DNA of 32,208 nt from Mycetohabitans rhizoxinica HKI 454 (GCF_000198775.1 NC_014723.1:112191-144398); one strand, 5' to 3'. Shown: positions 1 to 7,041, counted from the stretch's first letter. The notes: generated from the sequence alone by a model not told the origin. Program-made: numbers and translations.

Positions 1-220
1 CTACGCCTGCGGGCCGCACCCACCCTGCGCTTGTTCCCTTGACGACACCCGGCCGCGCGCTCCTGAGCGCCGCGGGCGATGAACTCAGGAAAGACGGTGG
101 CAACGAGGCCAACTGGGTTCTTCGTGCCGACCGCACAAAACAACCTAAAGGCGGGCTCCGAATCTAGGAATCCGGTGTGCGGAGTGAACAACAAACATTT
201 ATTGGTTAGGAAAACATACT

Positions 221-1045
221 ATGCAATTTGTATCCCGCTTCGCTTACCGTTCGCCGGTACTGCGCTCGGAACGTGCTTTGTCGGATGACCAGATTCGCGC
301 CGTGGCCCCGTCCATCTTCGCGGATGCCTCGCACGAAAGCCGCTCGCCGCGGTACAGCTATATCCCCACCGCCACAGTGCTGCAAGAACTGCGCGGCGAA
401 GGCTTCGAGCCTTTCATGGTGTGCCAGACTCGCGTGCGGCAAGACGGCCGCCGCGCCTACACCAAGCACATGATTCGGCTACGCCATGCCAGTCAAATCA
501 GTAGCCGCGAAGCTAACGAGATCATTTTGTTGAACTCCCATGATGGAACGAGCAGCTATCAGATGCTCGCCGGGATGTTCCGCTTCGCGTGCCAGAACGG
601 TCTCGTTTGCGGCGATACGGTAGCCGACGTGCGCGTGCCCCATAAGGGCGACGTGGCCGCGCAGGTCATCGAAAGCGCTTACAAAGTCTTGCACGGCTTC
701 GAGCGAGCGCAGTCATCCCGCAATGCCATGCGGTCCATCACGCTGGACAACGGCGAAGCCGAGGTGTTCGCCCGTGCCGCACTGGCATTGAAGTATGACG
801 AGGACAAGCCCGCGCCCATCACGGAGTCGCAAATCCTGATGCCGCGCCGCACGGATGACAATCGCCACGACTTGTGGAGCGTGTTCAACCGCACGCAAGA
901 AAACCTTATCAAAGGCGGCTTGTCCACTCGCGCCGCGAATGGTCGCCGCCAGACTACGCGCCCGGTGCCGAGCATCGACAACGACATCCGCCTGAATCGT
1001 GCCTTGTGGCTGCTGGCCGAGGGCCTGCGCCAGTTGAAAGCCTGA
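221..1045 (+). CDS. DUF932 domain-containing protein
   Basis: This 274-residue protein resembles the DUF932 family, which is found on plasmids and integrative conjugative elements and has no established biochemical role. Visible family-like stretches are the central 'MLAGMFRFACQNGLVCG' followed by a 'VPHKG' segment, and the C-terminal 'DLWSVFNRTQENLIKGG' block. The ATG is preceded by a weak purine-rich site (ttaggaaaa). There is no signal peptide or membrane segment, so it is probably cytoplasmic. The gene is immediately followed by a broken parB-like gene; this neighbour order is usual in plasmid/ICE maintenance modules. The reading frame is intact with ordinary codon use. The family call comes from motif recognition, not a profile search. 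Confidence 0.85.
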   Translation: MQFVSRFAYRSPVLRSERALSDDQIRAVAPSIFADASHESRSPRYSYIPTATVLQELRGEGFEPFMVCQTRVRQDGRRAYTKHMIRLRHASQISSREANEIILLNSHDGTSSYQMLAGMFRFACQNGLVCGDTVADVRVPHKGDVAAQVIESAYKVLHGFERAQSSRNAMRSITLDNGEAEVFARAALALKYDEDKPAPITESQILMPRRTDDNRHDLWSVFNRTQENLIKGGLSTRAANGRRQTTRPVPSIDNDIRLNRALWLLAEGLRQLKA

Positions 1046-1123
1046 CTCCCACGCGGCAGGGGCAGGCAACAACCCTTGCCGCTTCTTTCGCCGTTGCATC
1101 CCTCAACGCAAGGAGTAGTCACC

Positions 1124-1668
1124 ATGAACGCCCTCGCCCAAACCGAAGTCATCGCCATCGAAACCGCCGCGCCGCTGAAAGCGGCAGACCCAACCTCCGG
1201 CTAGCTCTCACTATCGCGTCAGCGGTTTAGTACAAACGCTTACGTTGTTCAAGCATGGCCCCGGACTGGCCGCAGTCGCCTGCCGCCGTGGCGCTGCGCG
1301 AGTTGCAGCAGGTCGCGAGCGAAGCGTTGCCGCAGGACAGCGCCGCATTGTTCGCCGTGCTACTGGCAAAGCCGCAAGACGAACTGGTGCGACTGCTGGC
1401 TATGTACGTCGCGGCCACGGTGAACGTGGTGATGCTGCGCGCCACACCGCGATTTTAGAAGCCGTGGACCAGTTCGCCCCGGCGCACGTCACTCGACTAT
1501 CCAAGCTCAAGAAGAGCAACATGGCTAGCGAAGCCGAACGGCTAGCCGAGGGCATCATTTGGTTGCCTGCCATGTTCCGAGCCGCAAGGCTTACCGGATG
1601 CGGAGGGCGAAACCGATGCACCGGAAGTCGAAGCCGACGAGGCAAAGGCCCACGCGCTGGCCGCGTGA
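1124..1668 (+). pseudogene. ParB/RepB/Spo0J-type partition protein, internally deleted and frameshifted
   Basis: Three fragments in different frames look like one ParB-like protein of the plasmid/ICE type. The N-terminus starts at ATG 1124 (MNALAQTEVIAIETAAPLKA) and stops at 1204 after 26 codons. A C-terminal part reads in another frame from about 1255 ('AALFAVLLAKPQDELVRLLA'), shifts near 1455 to 'EAVDQFAPAHVTRLSKLKKS' and 'EGIIWLPAMFRAA', then shifts again near 1592 to an acidic tail ending at TGA 1668 ('EVEADEAKAHALAA'). The whole central part, where the ParB nuclease-like box and HTH should lie, is missing: only about 50 nt separate the N- and C-terminal pieces. Proteins of this class are usually much longer (about 550-700 residues as I recall). 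The gene cannot make a working centromere-binding protein. Its position just after the DUF932 gene supports the assignment. Confidence 0.75.
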
Positions 1669-1778
1669 AGGTGCAGCATTGCGCCGGGGCGGGCGCGCAA
1701 CGGTCTTGCGCGCAGTACAGTAATCGGTGCCCGCTAGCGTAGGCAAAGCCTCGATCGCGTCCCGCCGCAATGGGCAGG

Positions 1779-1825
1779 GTGACGTGCTGCTGGCGCAGCA
1801 CGTCACGCACGCGCCTGCGGCGCGT
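1779..1825. repeat. Two adjacent inverted repeats after the parB relic
   Basis: A perfect 12-bp inverted repeat (gtgacgtgctgc, 4-nt loop tggc, gcagcacgtcac; 1779-1806) is followed directly by a 7-bp one (acgcgcc / ggcgcgt; 1809-1825). No T-run follows, so they are not classic intrinsic terminators. They could form a hairpin 3' end for the former parB transcript or be a protein-binding site. Function is not known. Confidence 0.5.
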
Positions 1826-1857
1826 CACGTTCCATCAGGCCTAGAGCTTAGAGTTTC

Positions 1858-1971
1858 CTGACACACCGGCACCAGAAGCTGCTGCGCGACAATCTGGGCC
1901 ATGCTTTCCCCACTACCACAAGCCTGTATCGACAAAGTGACGACCGACGCCAAAAATTAGTACCCGGTTAG
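1858..1971 (+). pseudogene. Tyrosine recombinase C-terminal fragment
   Basis: Frame 1858-1971 reads 'LLRDNLGHAFPTTTSLYRQS' and then 'DDRRQK'. This is the LGHxxxxTTxxY catalytic-tyrosine block of a tyrosine recombinase. The same block in the intact recombinase at 17403-18629 is 'TVRDNLGHVSLTTTSLYLHE', so the two are clearly related. No upstream recombinase sequence remains, so this is a relic of a lost integrase gene and marks an old mobile-element edge. Confidence 0.7.
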
Positions 1972-2024
1972 GTCAGATTGACTCCGACGGCCCCCGCGAA
2001 AGGTGAATGTGGTGCCGGCTAGAA

Positions 2025-2737
2025 CTAGCGCGGCCTAGGGCGAGGTCGAGAGCGCAATTTGTGACCGTCGATGTTCCCGGGGATCTCCTGTATGAAGTCG
2101 CTTACGAGACCAGCACAGTAGTCAAACGATGGAGTGTAGCTGAGCGTCTGAGTATCGTTGAACCGCGACGCCAGAAACTCGCGATGCTCCCCCAAGAGTC
2201 GTAGAAAGGTGTCGCGATGCCGGATGAGGTATTCGCCGGCGTCCATCAAGCTGTTCGGCTCCCGTTCGATCATTAGGCTCAAATCGAACAGGTCCCGTGC
2301 CGTCGGACGATCTCCGCGGTGCCACATTTTTTTGCGACAATCTCTGCGGCGGTCTCAACCTTGACAGGCTGGTCCATCAGTACCCACTCGTCGTAGCTAG
2401 GGTCAGTCAGGTTCTGTGACACGACAAAGTCGATTTCGCCCTCGGCCAAAATAAGCTTCACAAACTGGGCGTGTTCCTCGTAATCGGTCGTGATGTCGGA
2501 TGCGGCCTCGTTGATGCGAGGATTGACGTATCCGAGGTACTGCGGATTGGGGACGAAGATATCCACGTCCTTGCTCATACGGTGACCATATCGCAGCATG
2601 AGGACCGTGCCCCCGCCGAACGTCCAAAACGGATTTGCCGTGCCATGTGTTCGAATCTCGTCGATCAGCGTTAGCGTATGGCGAAAGAGGCCTTGCCACG
2701 GGCCCTCGGGCAGGGGCGAAGGCGTCCTCATGCCCAT
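2025..2737 (-). pseudogene. AbiEii/AbiGii-type nucleotidyltransferase toxin, frameshifted at an A7 tract
   Basis: The first frame (2737 down to about 2330) carries the nucleotidyltransferase signature 'GGGTVLMLRYGHRMSKDVDIF' split as GGGT, GHRxSxD and VDIF, and ends in 'AAEIVAKK'. The rest of the protein ('MWHRGDRPTARDLFDL' onward, to TAG 2025) is in the -1 frame. The join is a run of seven A on the coding strand (2327-2333), gca-aaa-aaa-tgt. One added A, or a -1 slip, restores 'EIVAKKMWHRGD', the expected family sequence, and gives a protein of about 237 residues. Family members are toxins of type IV toxin-antitoxin pairs. The start overlaps the stop of the XRE gene (ATG 2737, or ATG 2731 in an ATGA overlap), so the two are co-translated. 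It is either a fresh loss-of-function indel or a slippage site; the sequence cannot tell which. Confidence 0.8.
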
Positions 2738-3207
2738 ACTTTTCGATAAAGGTGAAGGTCTTTCGACCAGGTGGCGAGGTTCTTCCAGATTTTCCGCGGT
2801 TGCGTACCAGCGTGCTTGGCGGCTTCTTCGACCGCCTTGACCACAACTGGCACAGGCACCTCATCAAGGATGACTGAGAGTTGCGATTCACAGCCTTGTG
2901 GGATCTGTCCCGTTGCCAGCGCGTTCGCCAGCAGATGCTCAGTCAGATGCCCTTTGTAGCTGACGTTTGCACTTACGGCGGTCTTGCGAAGGCCTTTCTG
3001 CTCCGACCGTCGCTTGACCGTCAATTCGATCCCGAGCACGCTGAGTAGTGCAATCAGCTTGTTGATGCCGAGATCCTTTAACTTGCCTGTCTCAAGCTGA
3101 TTGACGGTGAACCGCGACAAGCCGGCCAGCCTCGCTAGTTGCGCCTGAGTGAGATCGAGTTCTGTCCGCCGTTTCGCCACAGCCCATCCTATCTCGTAAA
3201 GTTGCAT
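2728..3207 (-). CDS. XRE-family HTH antitoxin/regulator paired with AbiEii-type toxin
   Basis: This 159-residue protein has an N-terminal Cro/CI-type helix-turn-helix (about residues 8-62: 'LTQAQLARLAGLSRFTVNQL', then 'LGINKLIALLSVLGIEL'). Its C-terminal half ('LTEHLLANALATGQIPQGCE', 'WKNLATWSKDLHLY') probably contacts the toxin. The ATG at 3207 has a good site, gggagg, six bases upstream. Its stop overlaps the toxin start, and an operator-like palindrome lies in front, so it is likely the autoregulating antitoxin of the pair. Antitoxins of this arrangement are DNA-binding proteins; direct neutralisation of this toxin is inferred from context only. The frame is intact, in contrast with the toxin. 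Confidence 0.8.
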   Translation of the reverse strand: MQLYEIGWAVAKRRTELDLTQAQLARLAGLSRFTVNQLETGKLKDLGINKLIALLSVLGIELTVKRRSEQKGLRKTAVSANVSYKGHLTEHLLANALATGQIPQGCESQLSVILDEVPVPVVVKAVEEAAKHAGTQPRKIWKNLATWSKDLHLYRKVWA

Positions 3208-3245
3208 GGTGAACCTCCCGGCCGCTCACTGGGGCGGCGCATGTA

Positions 3246-3261
3246 TGTAAAGTATCTTACA
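3246..3261 (-). promoter_or_regulatory. Operator-like palindrome upstream of the XRE gene
   Basis: The palindrome tgtaa-agtatc-ttaca lies 39 bases upstream of the XRE start. A second half-site (tatcttac) recurs at about 3283-3290. A TTGAAA hexamer at about 3272-3277 (minus strand) could serve as a -35 element. Binding by the XRE protein is an inference. Confidence 0.5.
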
Positions 3262-3642
3262 GAAAAGATTTTCAAGGCCCTTATCTTACGTGGCTGCAAT
3301 ATGGGGTAACTTTATAAGCGTGCGCTAAGCCGCCCCCTTGGTGCGCACGGTGCCAGAGGGAATGAGCGGCTTTTTCTCCGTTGCCGATCCGCCGTGTAAC
3401 GTCCACTTCGGCTTCAGCCCGCTCGGTTCGCTGCAGTGCTGACTACAGTGTGGGGCCGCAATTGTCGTGTCTACCCGCGCGAACAAGAACCTGCAAAATA
3501 GGGCGGCTATAGATCTAGCTGACAATATGACAATAAAAATGATTTTTCGAGTATCCGGATTTGAGTGTGTTTTGTAGCTTGACGCGAATGAACATTGTTC
3601 GTAACATTGAGCCACTTTCGACAACTGCTGCAGAGGTCAACA
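3262..3642. other. Gene-poor stretch between the AbiE-like pair and the small membrane gene
   Basis: I see no convincing intact gene here. A minus-strand frame ending at 3325 ('LKPKWTLHGGSATEKKPLI') looks protein-like over about 35 residues and could be the tail of a lost gene; I do not recognise it. The stretch 3488-3550 repeats the sequence beyond the 3' end of the integrase-like gene at 5437 (listed separately). Confidence 0.4.
3488..3550. repeat. Copy of the 3' flank of the integrase-like gene
   Basis: The sequence aacctgcaaaatagggcg followed by atagatctagctgac matches 5398-5440 (aacctgcaaaatggggacg, atagatccagctgac) with few differences, and both run on into 'gatttttc', the last codons of the integrase-like gene. 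This copy breaks off there. Together with the partial integrase at 4134-4476 it shows that the integrase 3' end and flank were duplicated and rearranged. Confidence 0.6.
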
Positions 3643-3876
3643 GTGAAGACTATCCTCTGGATGTTGCGTTTTCAATTTGTGTCGTGCTTCATCGGTGCTA
3701 TCGCCGCTGCTGTATCGGGCTATATCTTGTTTGTCAACGTTCCCGCAACAGACAACTCGGCACCCTGGGTTGCAGCTCATTTGGCGTTTGGCGTGATGCC
3801 GTGGACCTTGATATTCATATTCGGTTGTGGTTGCATGATTTACTCATGGTGGCAAGCGTTTAAACGCAAAATGTGA
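3643..3876 (+). CDS. Small two-pass membrane protein, unassigned
   Basis: This reading frame begins at GTG 3643 with an agagg site six bases upstream and encodes 77 residues. Two hydrophobic segments are clear: about residues 9-29 ('FVSCFIGAIAAAVSGYILFV') and about 45-68 ('AFGVMPWTLIFIFGCGCMIY'), with a basic tail (FKRKM). It is therefore probably an inner-membrane protein with both ends in the cytoplasm. It overlaps the next HTH gene by one base (TGATG), so the two are translationally coupled. I do not recognise the family. An upstream ATG at 3595 in the same frame has no ribosome-binding site and would add a non-hydrophobic leader. Confidence 0.6.
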   Translation: MKTILWMLRFQFVSCFIGAIAAAVSGYILFVNVPATDNSAPWVAAHLAFGVMPWTLIFIFGCGCMIYSWWQAFKRKM

Positions 3877-4097
3877 TGGCAAGCGGATCAAAGGCGGTTC
3901 GCATCAACTTCCCCCACCCAATGCCTGCCGACATTAAGGCGATTCGCGTGGCTGCTGGATTGAGTCAATCAGAAGCAGCCTTCAAGGTCTATCGAACAGC
4001 TCGAGATTGGCAGCAATGGGAAGCTGGAGATAGGCGTATGGACCCGGCTCTGTGGGAGTTGTTCAAGCTCAAGATTGCCATGCACAATGTTCGTTAG
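3876..4097 (+). CDS. Small HTH (XRE-like) DNA-binding protein
   Basis: This is a 73-residue protein starting at ATG 3876, which overlaps the preceding stop by one base; a GTG just upstream at 3873 is also possible. Residues about 17-60 ('IKAIRVAAGLSQSEAAFKVY', then 'RDWQQWEAGDRRMDPALWEL') have the pattern of a Cro/CI-like helix-turn-helix, with the GLSQSEAA turn and the WQQWEAGDR segment typical of small plasmid or phage regulators. It probably binds DNA and may regulate its own operon with the membrane protein. The target is not known. Confidence 0.7.
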   Translation: MASGSKAVRINFPHPMPADIKAIRVAAGLSQSEAAFKVYRTARDWQQWEAGDRRMDPALWELFKLKIAMHNVR

Positions 4098-4133
4098 CTG
4101 TCGTATGGTTGCCCAACGTCAAATCCGGATGGC

Positions 4134-4476
4134 CGATTTTTCTCGCGCCCACTTCTGCCATGCCTTCTTGAGACGCTCGGCGGTGATTAACTCCACGCCG
4201 AGGACCTCGCTGACCGCCAGCGTGGTCTGTCCGGCCTCAAACAGCGTCGCAATATAACTGTTTCACAGCGTTTGGGGACTGGTGCGCGCCTGCCGCCTGT
4301 CAACCACGCCGCAGACGCGCATGATGGCCTCGGTGGCGCGCAGCGCGGTGACCGAGTGCATCGGCCGCGCGTCCCCTCCACCGGGAAAGACCCATGAACT
4401 GTCAACACCGCTGGTGTGCCGTTCGACTAACCCGAGCGCCAGCACCGAGTGGGCAAATGGTTCGGGCCGGGATACG
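4134..4476 (-). pseudogene. Partial copy of the integrase-like gene (C-terminal third)
   Basis: The segment is a close copy of the 3' part of the gene at 5437-6417: 'SGVDSSWVFPGG', 'TALRATEAIM', 'SPQTL', 'NSYIATLFEAGQTTLAVSEV'. It lacks the N-terminal two thirds; homology stops near 4476 after ggttcgggccggg. It also has an in-frame TGA at 4263-4265 where the full copy has an arginine codon (cgc), giving SPQTL-stop-NSY. It cannot encode a working protein and records a duplication of the module. Confidence 0.8.
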
Positions 4477-4604
4477 GTTTGGCTATTGGCGCAGGTCGTC
4501 CATCTGGCACATGATCGGCTCGCCGCGGAACGCGATTCGCTCGCTTGAACTCGGTGTTGAGAGAGTGATCGTTTTCAAGCACGGCTCGGTAGGACTAGCA
4601 GTTC

Positions 4605-4633
4605 TTGTAGCGCGTTGCGCATCATGCTACACT
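4605..4633 (+). promoter_or_regulatory. higBA promoter with overlapping inverted repeat
   Basis: A TTGTAG -35 (4605-4610), 17-bp spacer and TACACT -10 (4628-4633) lie just upstream of the higB start at 4640. Inside the promoter sits a 6-bp inverted repeat, tgtagc (4606-4611) and gctaca (4626-4631), placed as expected for an operator of an autoregulating HigA antitoxin. Binding is inferred. Confidence 0.55.
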
Positions 4634-4639
4634 CGCTGC

Positions 4640-4929
4640 ATGATAATCAGCTTTCGGCACAAAGGGCTTGAAGCCTTGTTTCGCGAGGATTCCCCGCGAG
4701 GTGTGCAAGTAGCCCACGCGGCCAAACTCCGCCGCATCTTGGCTGCGCTCAACGCTGCCTGTTTGCCGCGAGAATTGGATCAGCCCGGCTATAAATTGCA
4801 TATAAATTGCATCTCCTGAAAGGAGACATGAAAGAGCACTGGTCAATATGGGTCAACGGTAACTGGCGCGTCACCTTCCGATTCATCGGTGTTGACGTTG
4901 AGCTGGTCGATTACCAGGACTATCATTAA
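4640..4929 (+). pseudogene. higB: HigB-type toxin (RelE superfamily), frameshifted by an 11-bp duplication
   Basis: The N-terminal frame (4640 onward, MIISFRHKGLEALFRED, 'AAKLRRILAALNAA', 'LDQPGYKLH') and the C-terminal frame ('LLKGDMKEHWSIWVNGNWRV', 'TFRFIGVDVELVDYQDYH', stop TAA 4927-4929) together make a typical HigB mRNA endonuclease of about 92 residues. They are out of frame because the 11-mer tataaattgca occurs twice in tandem (4790-4811). Removing one copy joins GYKLH directly to LLKGD and restores the family sequence exactly. As it stands, translation ends at TGA 4817-4819. The toxin is therefore inactive while the antitoxin downstream is whole. The gene lies first in a higB-higA operon, the usual order for this family. 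Confidence 0.85.
4790..4811 (+). repeat. 11-bp tandem duplication inside higB
   Basis: The unit tataaattgca is present twice head to tail (4790-4800 and 4801-4811). Its length is not a multiple of three, so it shifts the higB frame. It has the appearance of a recent replication-slippage event. Confidence 0.9.
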
Positions 4930-4939
4930 GGATTACGAC

Positions 4940-5251
4940 ATGATGAAGCATCATCCGCACCCCGGCGAGCTGCTGCGCGAGGACGTGCTGCAACCGCTTG
5001 AAATTGACGTGACCGAAGCCGCTGCGCGGCTCGGCTATAACCGTACGTCGCTCTCGCGTGTGCTGAATGGGCACACCGGCATCAGCCCCGATCTTGCCTT
5101 GCGCCTGGAACGCGCAGGCGTCAGCACGGCGCGTTTCTGGATGAACCTGCAAACCAATTACGAACTTTGGCAGGCTGAACAGCGCGAACAACCGCCTGTA
5201 AGGCCGTTGCAATCGAACGGCTCCATCCCGGATACATTAAAAGTGCGATGA
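4940..5251 (+). CDS. higA: HigA-family antitoxin (XRE HTH)
   Basis: This 103-residue protein starts at ATG 4940 (a second ATG follows at 4943). An aagga site lies seven bases upstream of 4940, which decides against an in-frame start further upstream. The sequence begins 'KHHPHPGELLREDVLQPLEI', the hallmark HPGE start of HigA antitoxins, followed by an HTH ('VTEAAARLGYNRTSLSRVLN') and 'GISPDLALRLERAGVSTARF', 'WMNLQTNYELWQA'. HigA proteins bind the HigB toxin and repress their own promoter; the inverted repeat at 4606-4631 is the likely target. The gene lies ten bases after the higB stop. It is intact even though its toxin is broken, so it may persist as a free regulator. Confidence 0.9.
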   Translation: MMKHHPHPGELLREDVLQPLEIDVTEAAARLGYNRTSLSRVLNGHTGISPDLALRLERAGVSTARFWMNLQTNYELWQAEQREQPPVRPLQSNGSIPDTLKVR

Positions 5252-5263
5252 TAAGCATCGCAC
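5243..5263 (+). terminator. Hairpin at the higA stop
   Basis: A perfect 8-bp inverted repeat (gtgcgatg, loop ataag, catcgcac) spans the higA stop codon. The T-run that follows is weak (agcttat), so it may be a transcript-stabilising hairpin rather than an efficient intrinsic terminator. Confidence 0.45.
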
Positions 5264-5367
5264 AGCTTATCGGCGACGATCGGGTGAAAGTCGACGAGGA
5301 ACCGCAGCGCGCGTCCTGGCAGCATGCGGCGCATCCCTCAGGCGTGAGCAGTGGCCGGGCGGTATAA

Positions 5368-5400
5368 TTGGTTCGCCTGACCGATCTGATTGACTGGAAC
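5368..5400 (+). mobile_element. 33-bp scrap of an IS5-family transposase gene
   Basis: The 33 bases encode LVRLTDLIDWN and match codons 27-37 (LVRLADLIDWD) of the complete IS5-family transposase at 12013-13335 with only a few base changes. The scrap abuts the conserved 3' flank of the integrase-like gene (aacctgcaaaat), so an IS insertion was deleted down to this piece. Confidence 0.6.
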
Positions 5401-5436
5401 CTGCAAAATGGGGACGACCATAGATCCAGCTGACGA

Positions 5437-6417
5437 TCAAGCTGATTTTTCTTGCGCCCACTTCTGCCATGCCTTTTTGAGACGCTCGGCGGTGATCAGC
5501 TCCACGCCGAGGACTTCGCTGACCGCGAGCGTGGTCTGCCCGGCCTCAAACAGCGTCGCGATGTAACTATTGCGCAGCGTTTGGGGGCTGGCGCGCGCCT
5601 GCCGCCTGTCGGCCACACCGCAGGCGCGCATGATGGTCTCGGTGGCGCGCAGCGCGGTGACCGCGTGCATCGGCCGTCCGTCCCGTCCACCGGGAAAGAC
5701 CCACGAACTATCCACGCCACTGGCTTGCCGTTCGGCTAACCAGCGTGCCAGCGCCGAGTGTGCAAACGGTTCGGGCCGGGGTTGATGCGAAAAACGCGAG
5801 CCTGGCGAGGTGATGTGCATGAGTCGATCTGGCCCAATATTAATGCAGTTAACGGTTAATCTAAGCGCCTGTGACACCTTCAACCCCGCCCCCAGGAACG
5901 TCGCCACCAACGCACGATCACGTAAGCTACACCAGCGCTCATAATGCGTGGTCGTCACCGGGGACAACAACAAGTCGATAATGTTTTGCCTTTCCTGCGG
6001 CCATAGGAAATCGGTGTCCTGGTTACCCTTGACGCGCTTCCAGGTGGCTTGACTGTCTCGCAACGCACCCACAGCGGGATTGACGCTTGGGCTTTGCCGC
6101 GTACACGCATCAATATCGACGAACACACGCTCAATCAATTTGCGATAGCGCGCGCGTTGGTCTCGATTCTCGCGGCTCAAGCTGGCCAGAAAGGCGCTGA
6201 TCGTGTCGGGCGTCGCCGCACTCAAGGGGGTGCGGCGCGCCTGAAGGTAGCGTACGAAGGCACGCCATTGGGCCAGATAGACTTGAGCGGACGAGGACCG
6301 CAAGGTGCGAGAGGTGCCACGCCCGGGTTGCCTGGCCAGCCAGGCTTCAAATGATTGAATGGGCGCACGGTCCCAATCGGTGCGCTGCTGAGCGGCAAAT
6401 AAATCAGCCTCGGTCAT
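5437..6417 (-). CDS. Tyrosine-recombinase-like protein lacking most catalytic residues
   Basis: This 326-residue protein has an N-terminal SAM-like core-binding domain (about residues 20-120: 'SSSAQVYLAQWRAFVRYLQA') and a C-terminal integrase fold (about 135-320). At the usual active-site positions it has K180 ('GAGLKVSQALRL') in place of the first Arg and Gln279 in place of His. The second Arg is kept as R282 (TLRNS), but Asn283 replaces the following His. 'VLGVELITAERLKKAW' stands where LGH...Y is expected, so no catalytic tyrosine is visible. The ORF is intact, from ATG 6417. Either it is a recombinase-derived DNA-binding protein or an inactive copy. A C-terminal fragment of it sits at 4134-4476. 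No good ribosome-binding site is seen. Activity as a recombinase is unlikely on present evidence. Confidence 0.75.
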   Translation of the reverse strand: MTEADLFAAQQRTDWDRAPIQSFEAWLARQPGRGTSRTLRSSSAQVYLAQWRAFVRYLQARRTPLSAATPDTISAFLASLSRENRDQRARYRKLIERVFVDIDACTRQSPSVNPAVGALRDSQATWKRVKGNQDTDFLWPQERQNIIDLLLSPVTTTHYERWCSLRDRALVATFLGAGLKVSQALRLTVNCINIGPDRLMHITSPGSRFSHQPRPEPFAHSALARWLAERQASGVDSSWVFPGGRDGRPMHAVTALRATETIMRACGVADRRQARASPQTLRNSYIATLFEAGQTTLAVSEVLGVELITAERLKKAWQKWAQEKSA

Positions 6418-7014
6418 GATAGACAGGGGAGGTGGGTGTCGATAGGTAAATGACTGTTAAATGCATAATCAGTATGCCGCGACCCGACGTCCCGAGCAAT
6501 GGGCACTGTTCAATGAACCATCCTCCCATGTCTAAATCCTGGCAGCCTCGGTCAGTTGCTGCGCCAGATCCACGCGCACCATTCCCCGCCCGTACATTGC
6601 TCATATCCACCGACGCACTCGTAACCGCCAGGTGTCGTTGGAGAGATCAGGCACCGACGAAACAGAAGGCCGTTGGTGGTAGCCGCTTCGCCGTTACAGT
6701 TGCGCTCGATGTAGTACTTGCCGTCATCGAGCAGCATCAGGTGTGTGTCCATCGGGGAATCAGCGGGCTGCTCCATGCTCCCCGAACCCCTCTATCACCT
6801 CTACAAATCGACGGCTTCTGCCAAGTTGACAGAGTCAGATGCCGGACGCGGGCCGTCGGCAATTTTTTTGGCCCAGCCACAGGGGCGATTCATGGCGCAC
6901 GGCGCGACAGCGTCTGACAAGAAAACGCAGATCCAGCTGCGCAGAGAAACCGCAAAGTATTATGCGCAGGTAACACGAGGCGAGCCGATGGGTTAGCTGA
7001 ATCTTGGGTTATAA
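6418..7014. other. Gene-poor stretch between the integrase-like gene and the antitoxin
   Basis: Apart from the possible small gene at 6552-6776, I see only a short plus-strand frame (ATG 6893 to TAG 6996, 'MAHGATASDKKTQIQLRRET') that could be a 34-residue basic peptide or a gene fragment. It has no clear ribosome-binding site. No RNA gene or operator was recognised here. Confidence 0.35.
6552..6776 (-). CDS. Possible small cysteine-rich protein, unassigned
   Basis: A 74-codon frame encodes 'THLMLLDDGKYYIERNCNGE' and a C-terminal part with five cysteines ('CLISPTTPGGYECVGGYEQC', then GGEWCAWIW). The first ATG has ggag only one base away, and the second (codon 9) has no site, so the start is unsure. 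The composition looks protein-like and the frame is closed, but I do not recognise a family. It could also be the tail of a degraded gene. Confidence 0.35.
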   Translation of the reverse strand: MEQPADSPMDTHLMLLDDGKYYIERNCNGEAATTNGLLFRRCLISPTTPGGYECVGGYEQCTGGEWCAWIWRSN

Positions 7015-7041
7015 GCCGGAAACCCAAAAATTCTGTCAATG
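7015..7041 (+). repeat. Direct repeat, left copy (partner at 9679-9706)
   Basis: This copy begins gccggaaacccaaaaatt and ends gtcaatg. It matches 9679-9706 over its full length with one missing T and one C/T change. The two copies flank the antitoxin, IS5 remnant and transporter segment. Confidence 0.6.

Noticed and set aside
79..288. A short plus-strand frame in front of the DUF932 gene
   Set aside because: No ribosome-binding site, overlaps the DUF932 start and has no protein-like features.
3349..3361. A 13-base match (ggtgccagaggga) to the start of the IS5 transposase gene
   Set aside because: The match does not extend on either side, so it is not enough to call an IS remnant.
4477..4600. 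A plus-strand peptide-like frame ('LLAQVVHLAHDRLAAERDSL')
   Set aside because: Too short, no start or ribosome-binding site, no family recognised; it may be filler left by a rearrangement.
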